Shown in pieces: positions 12,116 to 24,971 of a stretch of DNA of 64,000 nt. The translations under genes and the position numbers were made by a program. A model generated the notes under the pieces. The model worked only from the letters and a program-made list of their open reading frames with translations, searched no databases and was not told where the DNA came from. Location: positions 110,739,898-110,803,897 of the forward strand of contig CM072810.1 of the NCBI GenBank assembly GCA_037013495.1. Direction: 5' to 3'. Numbering within the stretch: the stretch's first letter is position 1; each line of letters opens with the position of its first letter. The DNA comes from Hippophae tibetana. Taxonomy: Eukaryota; Streptophyta; Magnoliopsida; Rosales; Elaeagnaceae.

Positions 12116-13104
12116 TTAAGATTATTTTCTCGACCTTAATTCCTAACTAGTGAACAGATTCCTTTCGAACTTCCTCAATCTCGAAATTAACCCTTAAATA
12201 CATTAGACTTTTAGAGTAAAAAAAAATACTAAAACAAAAATAGGGATACCTCTACCAACCTCAGAAAAAACAATATATATTCTCATAATGCAGAACCTTA
12301 GATACTAGTACCAGACTCAACAGAACAAAACATATGAGCTTATTATTGGTACTAAGATGATGACTTGTACCATTGTCCAAATACTATGACTAATCAACCA
12401 AAGTATCAGTGCGAGCAACTAGAGAGTCAGGTAGCACAGCAGGTGCTGCATTGACGACCTTTTCTCATTATATATGATCAGTCAATTTTTTTTTTCTGGA
12501 TTCCTTTGACACTTAAACTAGTAAAGATTAACCCAGCTTTGATAGCTTTGATAGTCCAGTTAGTTAGGTTGTGGTGTCAGTTACCAAAGGTCCAAGCCCC
12601 TTACATCTAAAATGAGTGCTTATCTTTTGAGTAATAAAAACAATCTCCACCAAAAGAGAGCAAAAGTGGGAGGTAGAAAAAGGGACCTTTTCATTGCACG
12701 AGGAAGAAGACATCACAACGAAAAATAGACTGTTTTCACTTCAGTTGTAGAAAACATTTTCATCCCATCACACTTTATCTTTTAGAATTGCTAACTTTGT
12801 CCTTTTTAACTCACAAAACTTCCATGAAATCCGTCCAATAACTATTTATTTTATGTTGAAACAACAATTTACTGGAAAAAATAAAAAGTTAAACATATTG
12901 TCCACATATTCACCACAAAATGTTACTTTGTCCACACCAAGAACTCTGTAAGAAAAGCTTTATGCATCTAAAATATTGATTAAACCAAATAATCAACTTC
13001 ATCCATTGCTCAAATAAAGAAATAAAAACAATAATTCATCCAAAACAGACAGCTGAGCAAAATCAACAAACATTAATCCCATTAACAAGACAGAAGGGTA
13101 TTTG
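12116..13104. other. Intergenic and 3' flank of the SPIRAL1-like gene
   Basis: No open frame of interest. It contains one tRNA-like SINE candidate (12540-12660), and its last few hundred bases should hold the 3' UTR of the minus-strand SPIRAL1-like gene. Confidence 0.45.
12540..12660 (+). mobile_element. Possible tRNA-derived SINE remnant
   Basis: The stretch starting near 12545 reads like a pol III promoter: TAGTCCAGTTAGTTAGG resembles a tRNA A box, and GGTCCAAGCCCC about 30 bases later resembles a B box. The spacing fits the tRNA-related head of plant SINEs. No clear target duplication or 3' tail was seen, so it could be chance. Confidence 0.3.
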
Positions 13105-14548
13105 TCACTTGCCACCAGCAGGTCCATCACCAAAGAGGTAACCAAGGGAAGACCCACCACCAGGGGCTGAGTGTACCTTAGTTGAGGGCCGATCCTGCAC
13201 TCGGAAGTAAAAATAAACAATAAGTATGAAACGTTAAAGTGAAACAGGAATAAAATAGAAGATAGTTTCCTTAATCTATTATATGCCATTTACCCATAAA
13301 ATACTTTTCAATGCACATAATAAGCTTGTGTTTAAAATATGTTACTGCCATTAAACACTCTAATTTTATCAGTAGGTTTGTAGCCTACCGGCCTAATGGT
13401 GTGTTCCCTTCAGATAGGAAGGTTTACATTCAAGATAGAAATGAGACAGAGGTATTTTAGAACTCAGGAGTGATATAAATGGCATACAGCATAAAAATTA
13501 CAATTGCACGGAGAATCTGCCAGAAAAGAAAAAATATCTTAAAAACGCAGGACCACTACAGTTCTAACCTGCCAAATTACCCATGTTCAGTGAAATTATG
13601 CACCGAAAGGACTAGCCAACCTGGACCCGTAACTCCTATTCGGTCTTTAAAGTCATATTTAACTTCACCAGAAATGCTAACAAACAATATTAGCATAGTT
13701 TGGGGATCAAGAGCAATAAAGTATATTCAAATTTATATTTTAAAGCTAGTCCAAGCACCAAGATTGTTGCTTTTTCCTGAAAGCCTTAGTCTTGATATGA
13801 ATCATAAAATAGTAATCCATTCCTCTACAGTTAGGTATGCAAACACAAAGTAACTTTAGTTTTTTACAGGGAGCAGAAGGTAATGTTACATAAGTCAGAA
13901 ATTCCTCATAGTTTCATCACGTTCATCTCCCAATTCACACGACTAGTGAGTTCTTTATGATGATAGTTTTAAAGCTAGTCCAAGCACCAAGATCGTTGCT
14001 TTTTCCTGAAAGCCTTACAGTCTTGATATGACTCATAAAATAGTAATCCATTCCTCTACAGTTATGGGTATGCAAACACGAAGTAACTTTAGTTTTTTAC
14101 TGGGAGCAGAAGATAATGTTACATAAGTCAGAAATTCCTCATAGTTTCATTATGCTCATCTCCCAATTCACACGACTAGTGAGTTCTTTATGATGGTCTA
14201 CATCTTTTGAGTATGAAAAGCATTGAAAGCCTATGTGCTAATTGTATGGTCCAGATAGCAAACAACTAAACGTAACAAATAAGACCATACCGTGATGAAG
14301 TTGCCAGTATTCTGACCATCAGCTCGCATGTAGTTGTTTGTTGAACTATGGATACCAGCTGGAACCTGTTTGGTAGCATCAACTGGTTGAGCAGCAGGTT
14401 TGGTAGCAAAATTATTACTCAGAGACTGCCCTTCATTTGGAGTAGTTGGAGCATTATCTGTTGCTGGTGCGGGTTTTGGTGCCTCTCCACTGCCAAAAAG
14501 ATATCCCAATGAACTTTGTCCCCCACCACAGCTAACTCCACGACCCAT
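13105..14548 (-). CDS. SP1L: SPIRAL1-like microtubule-associated protein (two exons)
   Basis: Exon 1 is 14548-14291 (86 codons) and exon 2 is 13194-13105 (29 codons plus TGA), joined by a GT-AG intron of 1096 bp with phase 0 (donor after ACG, acceptor GCAG before GAT). The 115-residue product is the usual size for the family. It starts MGRGVSCGGGQSSLGYLFG and ends GGGSSLGYLFGDGPAGGK. These two near-identical GGG-SSLGYLFG motifs at the ends, with the conserved NNYxRADGQNTGNFIT block at about residues 70-86 between them, define plant SPIRAL1-like proteins. These bind cortical microtubules and support directional cell elongation. The start is the family's invariant MGRGVS. Both splice sites are canonical and no defect was seen. 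The middle region is Ala/Pro-rich and probably disordered. Confidence 0.94.
13738..14197. repeat. Tandem duplication, unit about 229 bp, two copies, in the SPIRAL1-like intron
   Basis: Copy 1 (13738-13966) and copy 2 (13967-14197) are nearly identical, both running from TTTTAAAGCTAGTCC to GAGTTCTTTATGATG, with only a few base changes and small indels. The whole array is inside the single coding intron of the SPIRAL1-like gene and ends about 90 bp from its 5' splice site. High identity suggests a recent event. Confidence 0.93.
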
Positions 14549-15949
14549 GTTTTCCTTGTTCTATTAAGACGGTTACCTCAGTATTCTGCTTAAAAAGAGA
14601 GGGAATAAAATGCATAAATGATTATGGTTTTCAAATAAATAACTCAACATTGAAGGCTATCTTGCTAGTTGCTGAAAGTTGGCTAAAAATTCCATAAATC
14701 ATATACCACTCATTTCCACAAGAAACACACCATTTAGCATCATTGTCTCTGATTAATCTAATATCATATGTGTTCCTTGTGATTATAGAGATAATTTTTT
14801 AAGAAATTGCAGTATGATCGCTCAAAATCCATGTTGCAGTTGCACAATAGAAGTAGACTAATAGATTACATGACACCTGCTTAGGCAATAATTGACTTGC
14901 CTTGGGATAAAATTCATGTCTCTGTCTATGATCCTTTGCCTTTGCAAAGGAATCAACTGTAAGGTCTAGACAGGACTTGTAGGCCATATAGTTTCATCCT
15001 AATTCTAAGGAGACATTTCATATTCGATTCAGTTTTGTAATTTGTGTCATCATTGAGGGAGTAGGATCAGTTAAGATTACAGGTGGTTTCAAGAACAAAA
15101 AGATCATCAAAGCAGCAAACAAATGTTGTAGACGGTCAAAGTCAATTTGATCAAGCATTATTTTTTGTCCTTTCAGATTTTTATTCCTCCCCCACCCTCT
15201 CCTTCTATCCCACCCTACCCTATCAAGCTTATAGTTCTCCCAACTCACAACAGATTAAGAAGAAATTCTGCTCTAAGAAAGCTTAACAAGTGCAAAACCT
15301 GGGCTAATTTTACAACACTTGCACTAGACCCTTTAGCTGTATGCCTATATTCCACAGTCTCACATTAAACCGTTAGCAGAACTAGCAGTGCAATAATCAC
15401 ACAACTAAAAACCCATGTCAGCTTCTTTTAACAACAAGACAAATTGCAAAAAAAAAAAAAAAAATAGTACATATAAATGTTTCCATATAATCCTCACAAG
15501 ATTACAATAGTTCACATAACCATCCTGTTTGCCGAATAATTAAGTTTCCCCCAGATCCAATTACATGTACTTAACACACATTGAAAGTGAAAGTAAAGAG
15601 ATCAACAATCAAAAAGTATTTGACGGAAAACAACACGAGGAAAGTAACATTTCAAAAAAAAAAAAAAGGAAAAGGAAATGTCTCAACAAAAAGCTTTGCA
15701 TGATAGCGTATGAAGTAAATCTAAACAGAAAAACATACGCGTCACTAAGGAGTATTCATATGACCCCAAATCCACTAAATTATCTTTCCAATAATATCAA
15801 TTAAGAGAACGATAAAGATAACGATTACAAGTATCAAATCAGTCACGAAGAATCAAGCAGTAAGAATAAAATCGATAACATAACCTGAGAATGAAATTTT
15901 GAATCTGAAAACAGATGCAAAGAACAAGGGCTAGGTTTGATCGAAATAC
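14549..15949. other. Presumed 5' UTR intron of the SPIRAL1-like gene
   Basis: AT-rich sequence with T-rich tracts and a poly(A) run near 15449. No coding frame has similarity to known proteins. If the upstream exon is right, this is a leader intron, which in plants often carries expression-enhancing sequence. Confidence 0.35.
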
Positions 15950-16070
15950 CTGGAAATGAAGATCAGATCTAGAGGGAAGCCCAGAATCACCTATAAGGCA
16001 TGTAATAGCTACTTTATGAGTTGCACCACCAATCACAAAAGTGGTTACAAGATTACAAAACAAAAACATG
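15950..16070 (-). other. SP1L: Probable 5' UTR exon of the SPIRAL1-like gene
   Basis: On the minus strand a good donor (TTTCCAG followed by GTATTTCG, exon boundary at 15950) follows GC-richer, non-repetitive sequence. A plausible acceptor (TTAATAG) lies just upstream of the start codon at 14548. Introns in the 5' UTR are common in this gene family. The outer boundary is only a guess, and cDNA would be needed to confirm it. Confidence 0.4.
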
Positions 16071-19000
16071 AAGTTATTTAAAATTTATAATTATAATTAT
16101 AAAAATAATATTTTTTATAAAAAAAATTATATATTTTTATTATTTAAAAATTTCAATATATTATTTTATATTTTATATTATTCAATTAAATATTTTCTAA
16201 ATTAAAATATTATCATTTAAATTTATTTAATATTAAATTTCTTTCGATATTATTATAATATTATTTTTATTATTTTAGAGATTTTATTTTTATAATTTTT
16301 TTAAATTATAAAAAATCAATTCATATTTTAAATTAAAATAAACCAAATTAAATAATATTGAAGTTAAATTATAATCATTCAAATTTATTTAATTATAAAT
16401 TTTATAAATTTAATTATGTTTAAAAATTATTATAAATTTTAAATATGTTATTTTACTTTATTTTCCTAAAAAAAATAAAAGCCTTAATATTTTTATTATT
16501 ATACTAAATGTTTCAATTTGGTCCTTATTTTCATAAAATGTAAAATAGATATTTAAAGTAAATAGTATTATAATTTGAATTATTAATAGATATTTAAAGT
16601 AAATATTATTACAATTTGAATTATTATTTTACATATAATTTTCATTAATAAAAATTTAGAATTATATAAAATAACATCAAATAATATATATCAAAGTCCA
16701 ATAGATCAAAGTTTAATAATAAACGGATGTAATTAACTATAATTCAATTTAAATTTAATTTAATTAATCGATATTTAATATAAAATTTATGAGTTAAAAT
16801 TTTTTTGTTACATAAAATATATTATTATTATGATTACAAGTTTTAATGGTACTATAGATATTATTTTGCCAACAAGTTTTATTTAACAACAATAAATAAT
16901 AATAAAATACTTAAGAGCTCGTTTTGCAACACATTCCTTTTTATGTTTAAAATTAATTTTTTATTTTATAATTCATTTAGAAAAAATAAAAACACATTTA
17001 ATAAAAAGTTATTTTTCCTTCATTTACTCTTAGTAGCAACTAAAAAGAATACACTAAAAAGAAATAAAGTTAAGTAATAAAATAAAAGTGAATTTGATTA
17101 TGGTTTTACAAACCTTATTTTTTAAGCTTTTTTTATTTTTTTTAAATTAGGACTATTTATAAAGAAAATACAAACCTCAAATATATTATTAATATATATT
17201 TTTAATTATTTATGATATGTTTTGTAATCTAACATTGGTTTAAGTTATAATTCTCAATGGTAATCTTTTGAAATAAGTGTTGTTTTGTAATTAATTTTAT
17301 TTTTAAATTCAAAATTAAGTTAAAATTTAGTTTTATTTCAACCTTTAACTTTAATGTAAGTTAATAACGATTATCAATGACATTTTTATAATATTTTTAA
17401 AGTTAAAAAGTATCTTTCATTTTAATTAAAAATAATAAATTATTTTAAATTTAAATATTAAAAAATTAATTATTATCATTTTATTTTATTCAAATAATAT
17501 ATATTATAAAATGGTTATTTTTATTTGTTAATTTAGACTCTAATTTTAATTCAATTTAATAACTTATGATTGATGATGAAATAATAAATAAGAAATATTG
17601 TTAATTTTAACAGTTTTAGTGGAACAAATAATAAAATTTAAAAATTGAATTAATTTATAAAAATATTAAAAAAACCGTGATTCAATTTTAAGAACTCAAT
17701 ATTTATAGATTACTTAACTTGAAGTAAATTATAATTAATTGATTTTTTAGTAAATTATTTCATTTTTATGAACACATATATTGGATCATAAAAATAAACA
17801 CATTTTATTTTTTGAATGAGACAAATAATTTTTAACTATATTAAGTATACCAAAATGTGAACTTCTAATTTTTTACGAGGCATTGTAATAAAGTTATTTC
17901 TTTTAATATAATTATACAGTCAATTGATTTTTTTTCACCATAAATATCAATAATAAGAAGAAAAAAGGGGGGACAATGTAAGAAAAATATAATTATTTTA
18001 AAAAATTAAGGTTGGAAAGAGATTTAAAAATGTGAGTATATTGATACAAATTAAAAATATTAAATTAATTATTTAAGATTATTTTTTAATTCAAATAAAC
18101 TTTATATTTATATATATATATTTAGCTTTAAATGTTTAAACTTATTATGAAAAATAACATTTAAAGTATTTAATTTGCACACCTTAAAAGAATAATATAT
18201 ATAAGTCTTACATAAAGAATTAATCAGTTTGTAAGATATACAGACTAATTTTCAAAACAAACAAGATAAATAGACCATATTCGAGCAAAATAATATATGT
18301 GTGTGACACACATTGATCGATATGAATTTAATGAGCAATTAGAACAATTTGTGTCACATTGAAGATTAATGTGGATCACATCACAATCATCTCTAAATGA
18401 AATTAGCAAAGCTTAACATATTGTGTGTCATGGTATTGAAAAAGTTTATGCTATAACGCACCACTACTAAATTCGGACCATGCATCAACCTTTCTTTATA
18501 AATATAATGTTTTAACTCTTAGGTTTAGATGTATAATCATTAATTAGTTTGATTAACAAAGAATAATAACACAATCGAAGGTATTATTTATACTAAAAAA
18601 GGGTAATCAATAATTTGGATTAATACTTAATTAACCTAAATAATTTTAATAAGTACGATCAACTAACTAAATATTTTTATTAATTTTTCATTGGTTTTTA
18701 AATTCATATCTTTTTTGAGTTTGTTTGAGTTAAATTTATCTTTAATTATTTTTATTATTTTATTATTATATTTGAATTTTAAAAAATCAAATTATTGTCG
18801 TAGAATGTTTAGGTTTTATTTTTATTTATTTTAAAATATTGATGAATTATTTAAAACAATGTAATTTCTATTGAAACTGATTTTGAAAGTGTACTTATCA
18901 CTTTATGTAAATAATTATTTCATTAGCAAACATTTTATTAAATATAAAATTTAATTATCAAGTTTTTGTGCACCAAAATTTTGGCGCAATTACGTGTCTA

Positions 19001-19223
19001 CTAATTCGAACAATAAACTATGTACCTTTAGAATGTTGAATTAACTTTTTGTTTATGTTAGTTTTTATTTTGTTAGTAGATTGTTTTTTTTATTTGTTTT
19101 TTAAATTTTTTTGCATGTTGGGATGTTTATGGGTATCATTATTTAAAATCCTCACGAGACTTAAAATTATCCACTAAAAAAATATAGGTGTTTAAAGTCT
19201 TATTACATACACTAAATGTAATC
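16071..19223. other. AT-rich intergenic region
   Basis: Very AT-rich DNA with no recognisable gene. It contains a 41-bp tandem duplication at 16546-16627. The right-hand limit is the CACTA terminus at 19224. Confidence 0.55.
16546..16627. repeat. 41-bp tandem duplication, two copies
   Basis: The phrase TAGATATTTAAAGTAAAT begins at 16546 and again at 16587, each followed by a TATTATAATTTGAATTATTA-like stretch. The copies differ at about two positions. No function is apparent. Confidence 0.7.
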
Positions 19224-19775
19224 CACTACTACAAAAATGGGATTTAAAGTTGGTTCAAAATTGAGTGACTTAAAATGTAAAGTTGGTTAACCCAGTCAAC
19301 CGACTTTATATTTTATTATTTTATTATTCTCATTTTTTACTCCACTATGTATTCAATATTCAATATATATAGCATAAAAAACCAAAATATAAATAATAAT
19401 ACAAATAATTAAAAATTTAAATATAATTAATTACTTAATAATTAAATTTATTACAAAAATAAATAATGTATATACAATACATGTAGTTAACTTAAATTAC
19501 AAAAACAAATAATGTCGTCAAAATGTAATTAGATTGTGTGAGTAAGCTTGCTTGACTTAAAATCACCATCATTATGACAAGGAAACTGGACAAAAAATAG
19601 TTGATTCATATAACAATTCACTCCCCTATATACATGAGCATGTAAACATCCATCAAACAAGCAGTCTAAACTTCAGAGACATACGAATGAAAAAATTAAA
19701 TCATTATAAATATTACCATCAAAAGGAGATTACCACAACGACATCCGAGTGATATAACCCTTCGAACTCATATTA

Positions 19776-20085
19776 ACACTTTATTAATCATTTGTCTATA
19801 AATATAAAGTTATTTGGAATCTCTGTTGGTATTTTTAATGTTATAATGAACTTTAAATATGAAATCAAGTGTAATTCTGATTTGTTACTTGGCTTGTATG
19901 AGTTTTGGTGCACTTAAACGTATTGAACAATTTTGTAATACGTTCATGGGCACCAAAACTCATACAGGCCAAGTAACAAAATATGAGTTACACCAGAATT
20001 CATATTAGAACTCGTTATAACATTAAAAATATCAACAGAGATTTCAAATAACTTTATATTTATAGACAAATGATTAATAAAGTGT
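19776..20085. repeat. Foldback element (MITE-like) inside the CACTA 3' region, copy 1
   Basis: A 310-bp near-palindrome with arms of about 135 bp running from ACACTTTATTAATC inward to GAGTTTTGGTGC, mirrored on the other side, with a loop of about 40 bp near 19930. Arm identity is about 90% by eye. The same structure occurs in the other CACTA copy (33689-33990), so it joined the family before the copies separated. Confidence 0.85.
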
Positions 20086-20271
20086 TACCATGATGTTGTC
20101 ATAAGTAAAGTAGGCACGAGAGATGAGATGAAGTTTGGGCCAAAAACAGGTCCATAAAACAATGTATTCCCCTAAATACATGAGCACATAACCATCCATC
20201 AAACAAGGGACTTCAGACACAGAAATAGAGAAATTAAATCATTAAAAAATTTACCGTTATGTTGTAATATG

Positions 20272-23200
20272 CTATTCAAGATCATCAGAATCTTCTCCTA
20301 ATTCTTCTTGTGATGATATAATTTGAACCATGTGTTCTACCCATTCCTCTCGTAAATCATCAAATATTTGTTGGTCGTAGCCCGTCATGTTCCAACCAAC
20401 GAACTACATGTATTTAAAATCAAAATAAGAATGTAATTTCATGTATTTATAAAAAATAACTCAAATATGTTAAAAACTAATTTGTATATGGGTAAAAGAT
20501 ATTACTACATTATCAATTATAATTTTGATATTTGTGATGATTTTGCTCATAAACTTCATGACATAATAACCACACATGACTCCATTATTTTGTTGTGTAA
20601 CCTACAAAAAACAAATGTACATGATTTTTCATATTCGAATATCTTTATTATTCAATTGTAAAATTAATAAAATTAATGCTTGTACATACCATAACTTTTG
20701 TCCATATAAGCTTATGAGATTGTTTAAGGGCAATGCCCCTAAACTTGTTCCACAACTTCCATGCCCTATCAAGGTTTAAAACGGTTAGTTTTTATTAAAT
20801 ATTATAAAAAATAATAGAAGAAACTAATATCTAGCTATAACTCTTACATTTCAACAACTGTTTTTGTATCTTTAGTCAGTTCTATGGAAGTTGAGTAACA
20901 GTACCAAGCATGATTATTGAACATATCAATGATTACCAACATCCAATGATCTTGGCCTTGTTCAAACCTTAATGGCCAAAAGATTATCAACTTTTGATTT
21001 CTGTTAAGCGTTAGTGCCCTATCACATAATTGTTTAGCTCTAATGCTAACATCCTTCTCTTGATATTGATTGACATATGAAGAATCATAGAACATTGCTA
21101 AATGTGATAAGTGATTATGTTGAAGTCGATAATAACACGCCCTATATAAAAGATATATTTATATATATATATATATATAATTAGATAATATAAATATAAT
21201 TATATATGTTCTACATAAATGAAAGAAAAATAAATAGATTGAGGACTCACCTTACCTTGTTCACACTTGAATTATACTTAAATCGATCATTTGATATTCA
21301 AATAGTTGCAATATATACTCGATTGATATATAAGTTTGGTCGAGGTCTACACCAAATTTTTTTATAAGAAGTGGCACAGTTTATCCATCATTTATGCTAG
21401 ATGTCTTCCCAATAATAGTCATCAAAGTGCCAAGATTTCTGGTGAAGTTTAAAGCATAATTATAACTATACTTTTTCCAAGGCTTCTTCTTGAATGACTT
21501 CGTGCGCGATGATTGGACACTAGACATAAATTTAGCACGAGATGCTTTTTTGTATCAATTAAATGTGCTGCATTTAAGAGTTATGGTATAATAGACTAAA
21601 AAAACACATTATGTATGTTAGTAACAATAAAAGATATAATAAAATAATAGTAGTAAACAAATGTTATCTTTTAAGTTAAAAAATAATACCACGTCAAAAT
21701 TTATAATAACTTGAATCGACGATCAAGTCACATACTCTCTAACCGCCTCTTGGACTGTAGTAGCATCAGAAGACACAGGTAGTGGACAATCATGAAGCAA
21801 TGATTGATCAATTACTATTCGTCAATGATTAGGAAAATATTGATTATGAATCATCCGATCATCGCTCAATTGATGTACCGTTCCAATAGCAACAAAGTCC
21901 TTTGACGAATGATGTTTCAACAAACATTTCATATTCTGTAGAAAATTTTAAGTGTTATATATAAAAAATAAAACATATAATAAGAAATAAAAATAATAGA
22001 TTATATACAACAGAAATTAAAATCTTACCACATATGATTCATCAAATTGAGAAGGACTCTCATGTGGGGTAGCTATTGGATGTACATTCTCACCAAAACG
22101 TTCATCGTGGTTTGATTGATGGTAAGAATGCGCAGATTGCATTGGAGAAAATGAACCGCTACTTGATTACATATTCATTCTTGGCATATAGGGAGGACCA
22201 ATAGGATGACTATATCCCATACTGGATGTAGTTTGAACACAATGAGATTGTGTGGGTGGCATGGCTGGCATGGATGGTTGCTTGCCTGTCATGGATGGTG
22301 ACATGGTTGGCATGGATGGTGGCATGTCTGGCATAGATGGTGGAATGTCTGACCAATATGGCATGCCCTAGTTGTAGAATGATGTCATGTCTAACATATG
22401 TTGTAATTGATATTATTTTAGAGTGGCAATCTCACTTAACACTGAGGCCTTAAAAGGAGTTGAGTTCTTCTTCAATTTTAGTGTTTCTCCTTACTGATCG
22501 TCTGAGGCTTTTGTTTTGGAATGTAAAAATTCTTCATATGATCATCATATTGGCTACCTCCCCTAACACGACCAGGATGGTCGCATCCGAATGTATGATA
22601 TAGAGTATCTCTTCTAGGCTCTTCGATTATTTCACCCTTGGATATTTGTTCTTGAACAACTCTTTACAAATAATAAAGCATACAAACATATCATTCATTA
22701 TTACATCAATTATTAAAAATCATTAAGACTTTTTATCAACTTATTTAGTTGTTCTTCTCCTCGCTTAGTCATCGGTCTTGAATTCTTTGTTTTGGGAGTA
22801 TTTGTTTCTATGTACAATTCAGTTCGGGTAACAGGTCTACCCAATTCAGCTTCCTACATAAATTATAAAAAAATTATTAACAATGGCATAAAATTAAATT
22901 GAGGAAAATAAATATAAAAATATTTATAAATTAACACAAATTAATAATATCATTCTATATCTAACTTTAGGATTAGAAGACCTCTCAGAATGGTTAGGAA
23001 GAATGTTATGCATTTGTATATTCTAATGTTCTTCCCTAATAATTTAAAATTCATCTAAACGTCTATAATCCACAAAGTTTTTCCAAACTTGAGGTGTAAT
23101 CTAGGGGTGTCCTTTAGGGATTTTGTAGAGCTCTACCTCATCAAGTGGTTCCAAATATAGAAGCATATAATTTCTTGCTAATCTGGAAGTATTGTATTCC

Positions 23201-24271
23201 TTCCACGCCTTATTTGCAATCTTATAACACTTAAGTTTCCAACTGTCATCGACTTTGTAACGATTCTGTAAAAACACAGTACAAAAGATTAGATATAATA
23301 CAAAAAAATATAATATATGTAATTGATTATAAAATATAAGAGACTTACACAAATGGTTATCCATATTTTGAAATTTTCTACATCGTCAACCTGAGACCAA
23401 TCATTTATATTGATTGGTATATTGGACTTCGCAAGTCGACCAATAGAGGATTTCAATTGTTAGTCATTTTTCTCTATTGGATTACCAGTAGCATCAAATA
23501 GAACAAGTATTCTATCATTTGGGTTAAGTGGAACATCAGGTATATTCGTCCAACCCCTTCTTTTCAAATACCCCAATGGATCATTTGGATCTACAAACTC
23601 TATTAGCTGAGGATCCATGAAATATCTACAAACAATGAAGAAATATAGATTAATTGACAATTTTAGGAACATACATATATATATGAGTTATTACAACAAT
23701 ATAGAACATACGTTATGTTTAATTAGGTTGTTGATCGTATACATATATTCCTTCACAATCACTTCGAGTCCATGACGAAGAATCATCATCATCAACTAGA
23801 TCATCACATACATTAGGCAATTTATTTGAGAAATTACTAATATTGGTTAATGTATCAAGCATAGGGTCGTCATCTTCTAAAGCATCACAATGGTAAAACT
23901 CTTTTTGTGTAGGCGTTAACACAGCAGACCATCTTGTGTCAATTTGATCGTTCACATAAAATACCATGAAACATATTTTATGTCTGTACATTATGATAAG
24001 ATGTATGTAATTCACTTACATTCTTATTTATCTCTTCCCCATGAGTATTATCAATATTTTCTTCATGATAATACCAACATGTATAGCTCAAAAGAATACC
24101 ATTACGGATAAGGTGATACTTAACCTCGTCAAATTCATGAAATCGCTCATTTTTACATTTATCACATGAGGATTGAATCATACTAGTTCTACTATTACTA
24201 TTTCTACAAGCAAATTTCATGAAACTTTCAACTCTAGAAATATAGTCTTGCTCAATTCTACACTTTGACAT
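20272..24271 (-). pseudogene. CACTA-encoded protein: Transpos_assoc, Transposase_24 and Ulp1-like protease sections
   Basis: Coding pieces are spread over about 4 kb. 24271-24020: a zinc-finger-like Transpos_assoc section (CxxCKNERF, HLIRNGILLSYTCWYYHEE). 23980-23720: an Asp-rich linker. 23670-23460: a block containing PLGYLKRRGW. 23390-22600: the Transposase_24/TNPA-like core, with ITPQVWKNFVDYR and ELGRPVTRTELYIET phrases. 22370-22160: a Met/Pro-rich repeat. 21960-21720: a section like the domain of unknown function often found before Ulp1 in these proteins (VAIGTVHQLSDDRMIH). 21095-20844: an Ulp1-like cysteine-protease section with HWMLVIIDMFNN. 20404-20272: the last exon, ending EDSDDLE. 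In-frame stops between and within pieces, some explained by introns and some not, suggest a decayed gene. Ulp1-type proteases are common passengers in plant CACTA and Mutator elements. Confidence 0.75.
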
Positions 24272-24971
24272 CCAAGATTTATCAATTTTCTATTAATGAA
24301 ATTAATTAAGCATATTAATTAATTATGTATCCAATAAATATATTTCAAGTAATATTATATATAAATTCCCTAATTATTAGAATATATATCAAAACATACA
24401 TAATAAAAAACAGTTATCATTTTACAAATGTATTACTTTTACTTAATAAAATATAATTATTTATATATAAATAAATTTATTCATGTATGGTAAATATTGT
24501 AGTCCCTCATACACACAACATTCAGATATTATTTCCATAGAAAATAAGCCAAATATAAATAACAAGCATAATAAAAAACATACATAAATCAAAAATTTAT
24601 ACAAAAAATAAAAAAAACTGAATGATAAGCTGCAAAATTAATAGAAATACTTACAAGATTATGAAGTGACTAAATGAAGGAAATGAAGAAGAAAATGGTG
24701 TTTTGTAAGTGAAAATAAGTGAAAAATGGGTATAAATTTTTTGAATATTTCGCTCAAAAAAATAGTAGATCTGAAAGATAATGAGAAGAGAAATATAACC
24801 CACAAAACGACGTTACAAATGGTGGTCAGAGGTGGTCAGAAATTGAGAAAGAGGGTGAGTGAGCTCGATTTTGGGAGAAGTGGAGAAGAAAAATGAATTT
24901 TTTTGGGTTTCTGCAGTAAAGAAGAGAACCAAACGATAATATTACATGGATAGTATCGGTTGACGCGGCGA

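Larger units (their letters stand above)
19224..24971 (-). mobile_element. CACTA (En/Spm-like) DNA transposon, 5' end lost
   Basis: The left end starts with the family terminus CACTACTACAAAAATGG at 19224, preceded by ATC. The element lies on the minus strand, so this is its 3' end. The next 1.17 kb matches, in inverted orientation, the 3' end of a second copy at 33381-34546. A gene with Transpos_assoc, Transposase_24 and Ulp1-like sections occupies 20272-24271. Subterminal motifs of the family (a GTATCGGTTGACGCGGCG stretch) appear at about 24950, so little is missing from the 5' end. No second terminal repeat is present: at 24971 the sequence passes directly into a copia fragment. No transposase core (TNPD/Transposase_21) is visible, so the copy should not be able to move by itself. 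Confidence 0.88.

Noticed and set aside
13479-13853. 124-codon plus-strand frame
   Set aside because: It lies in the SPIRAL1-like intron on the opposite strand, overlaps the tandem duplication and has no protein-like composition.
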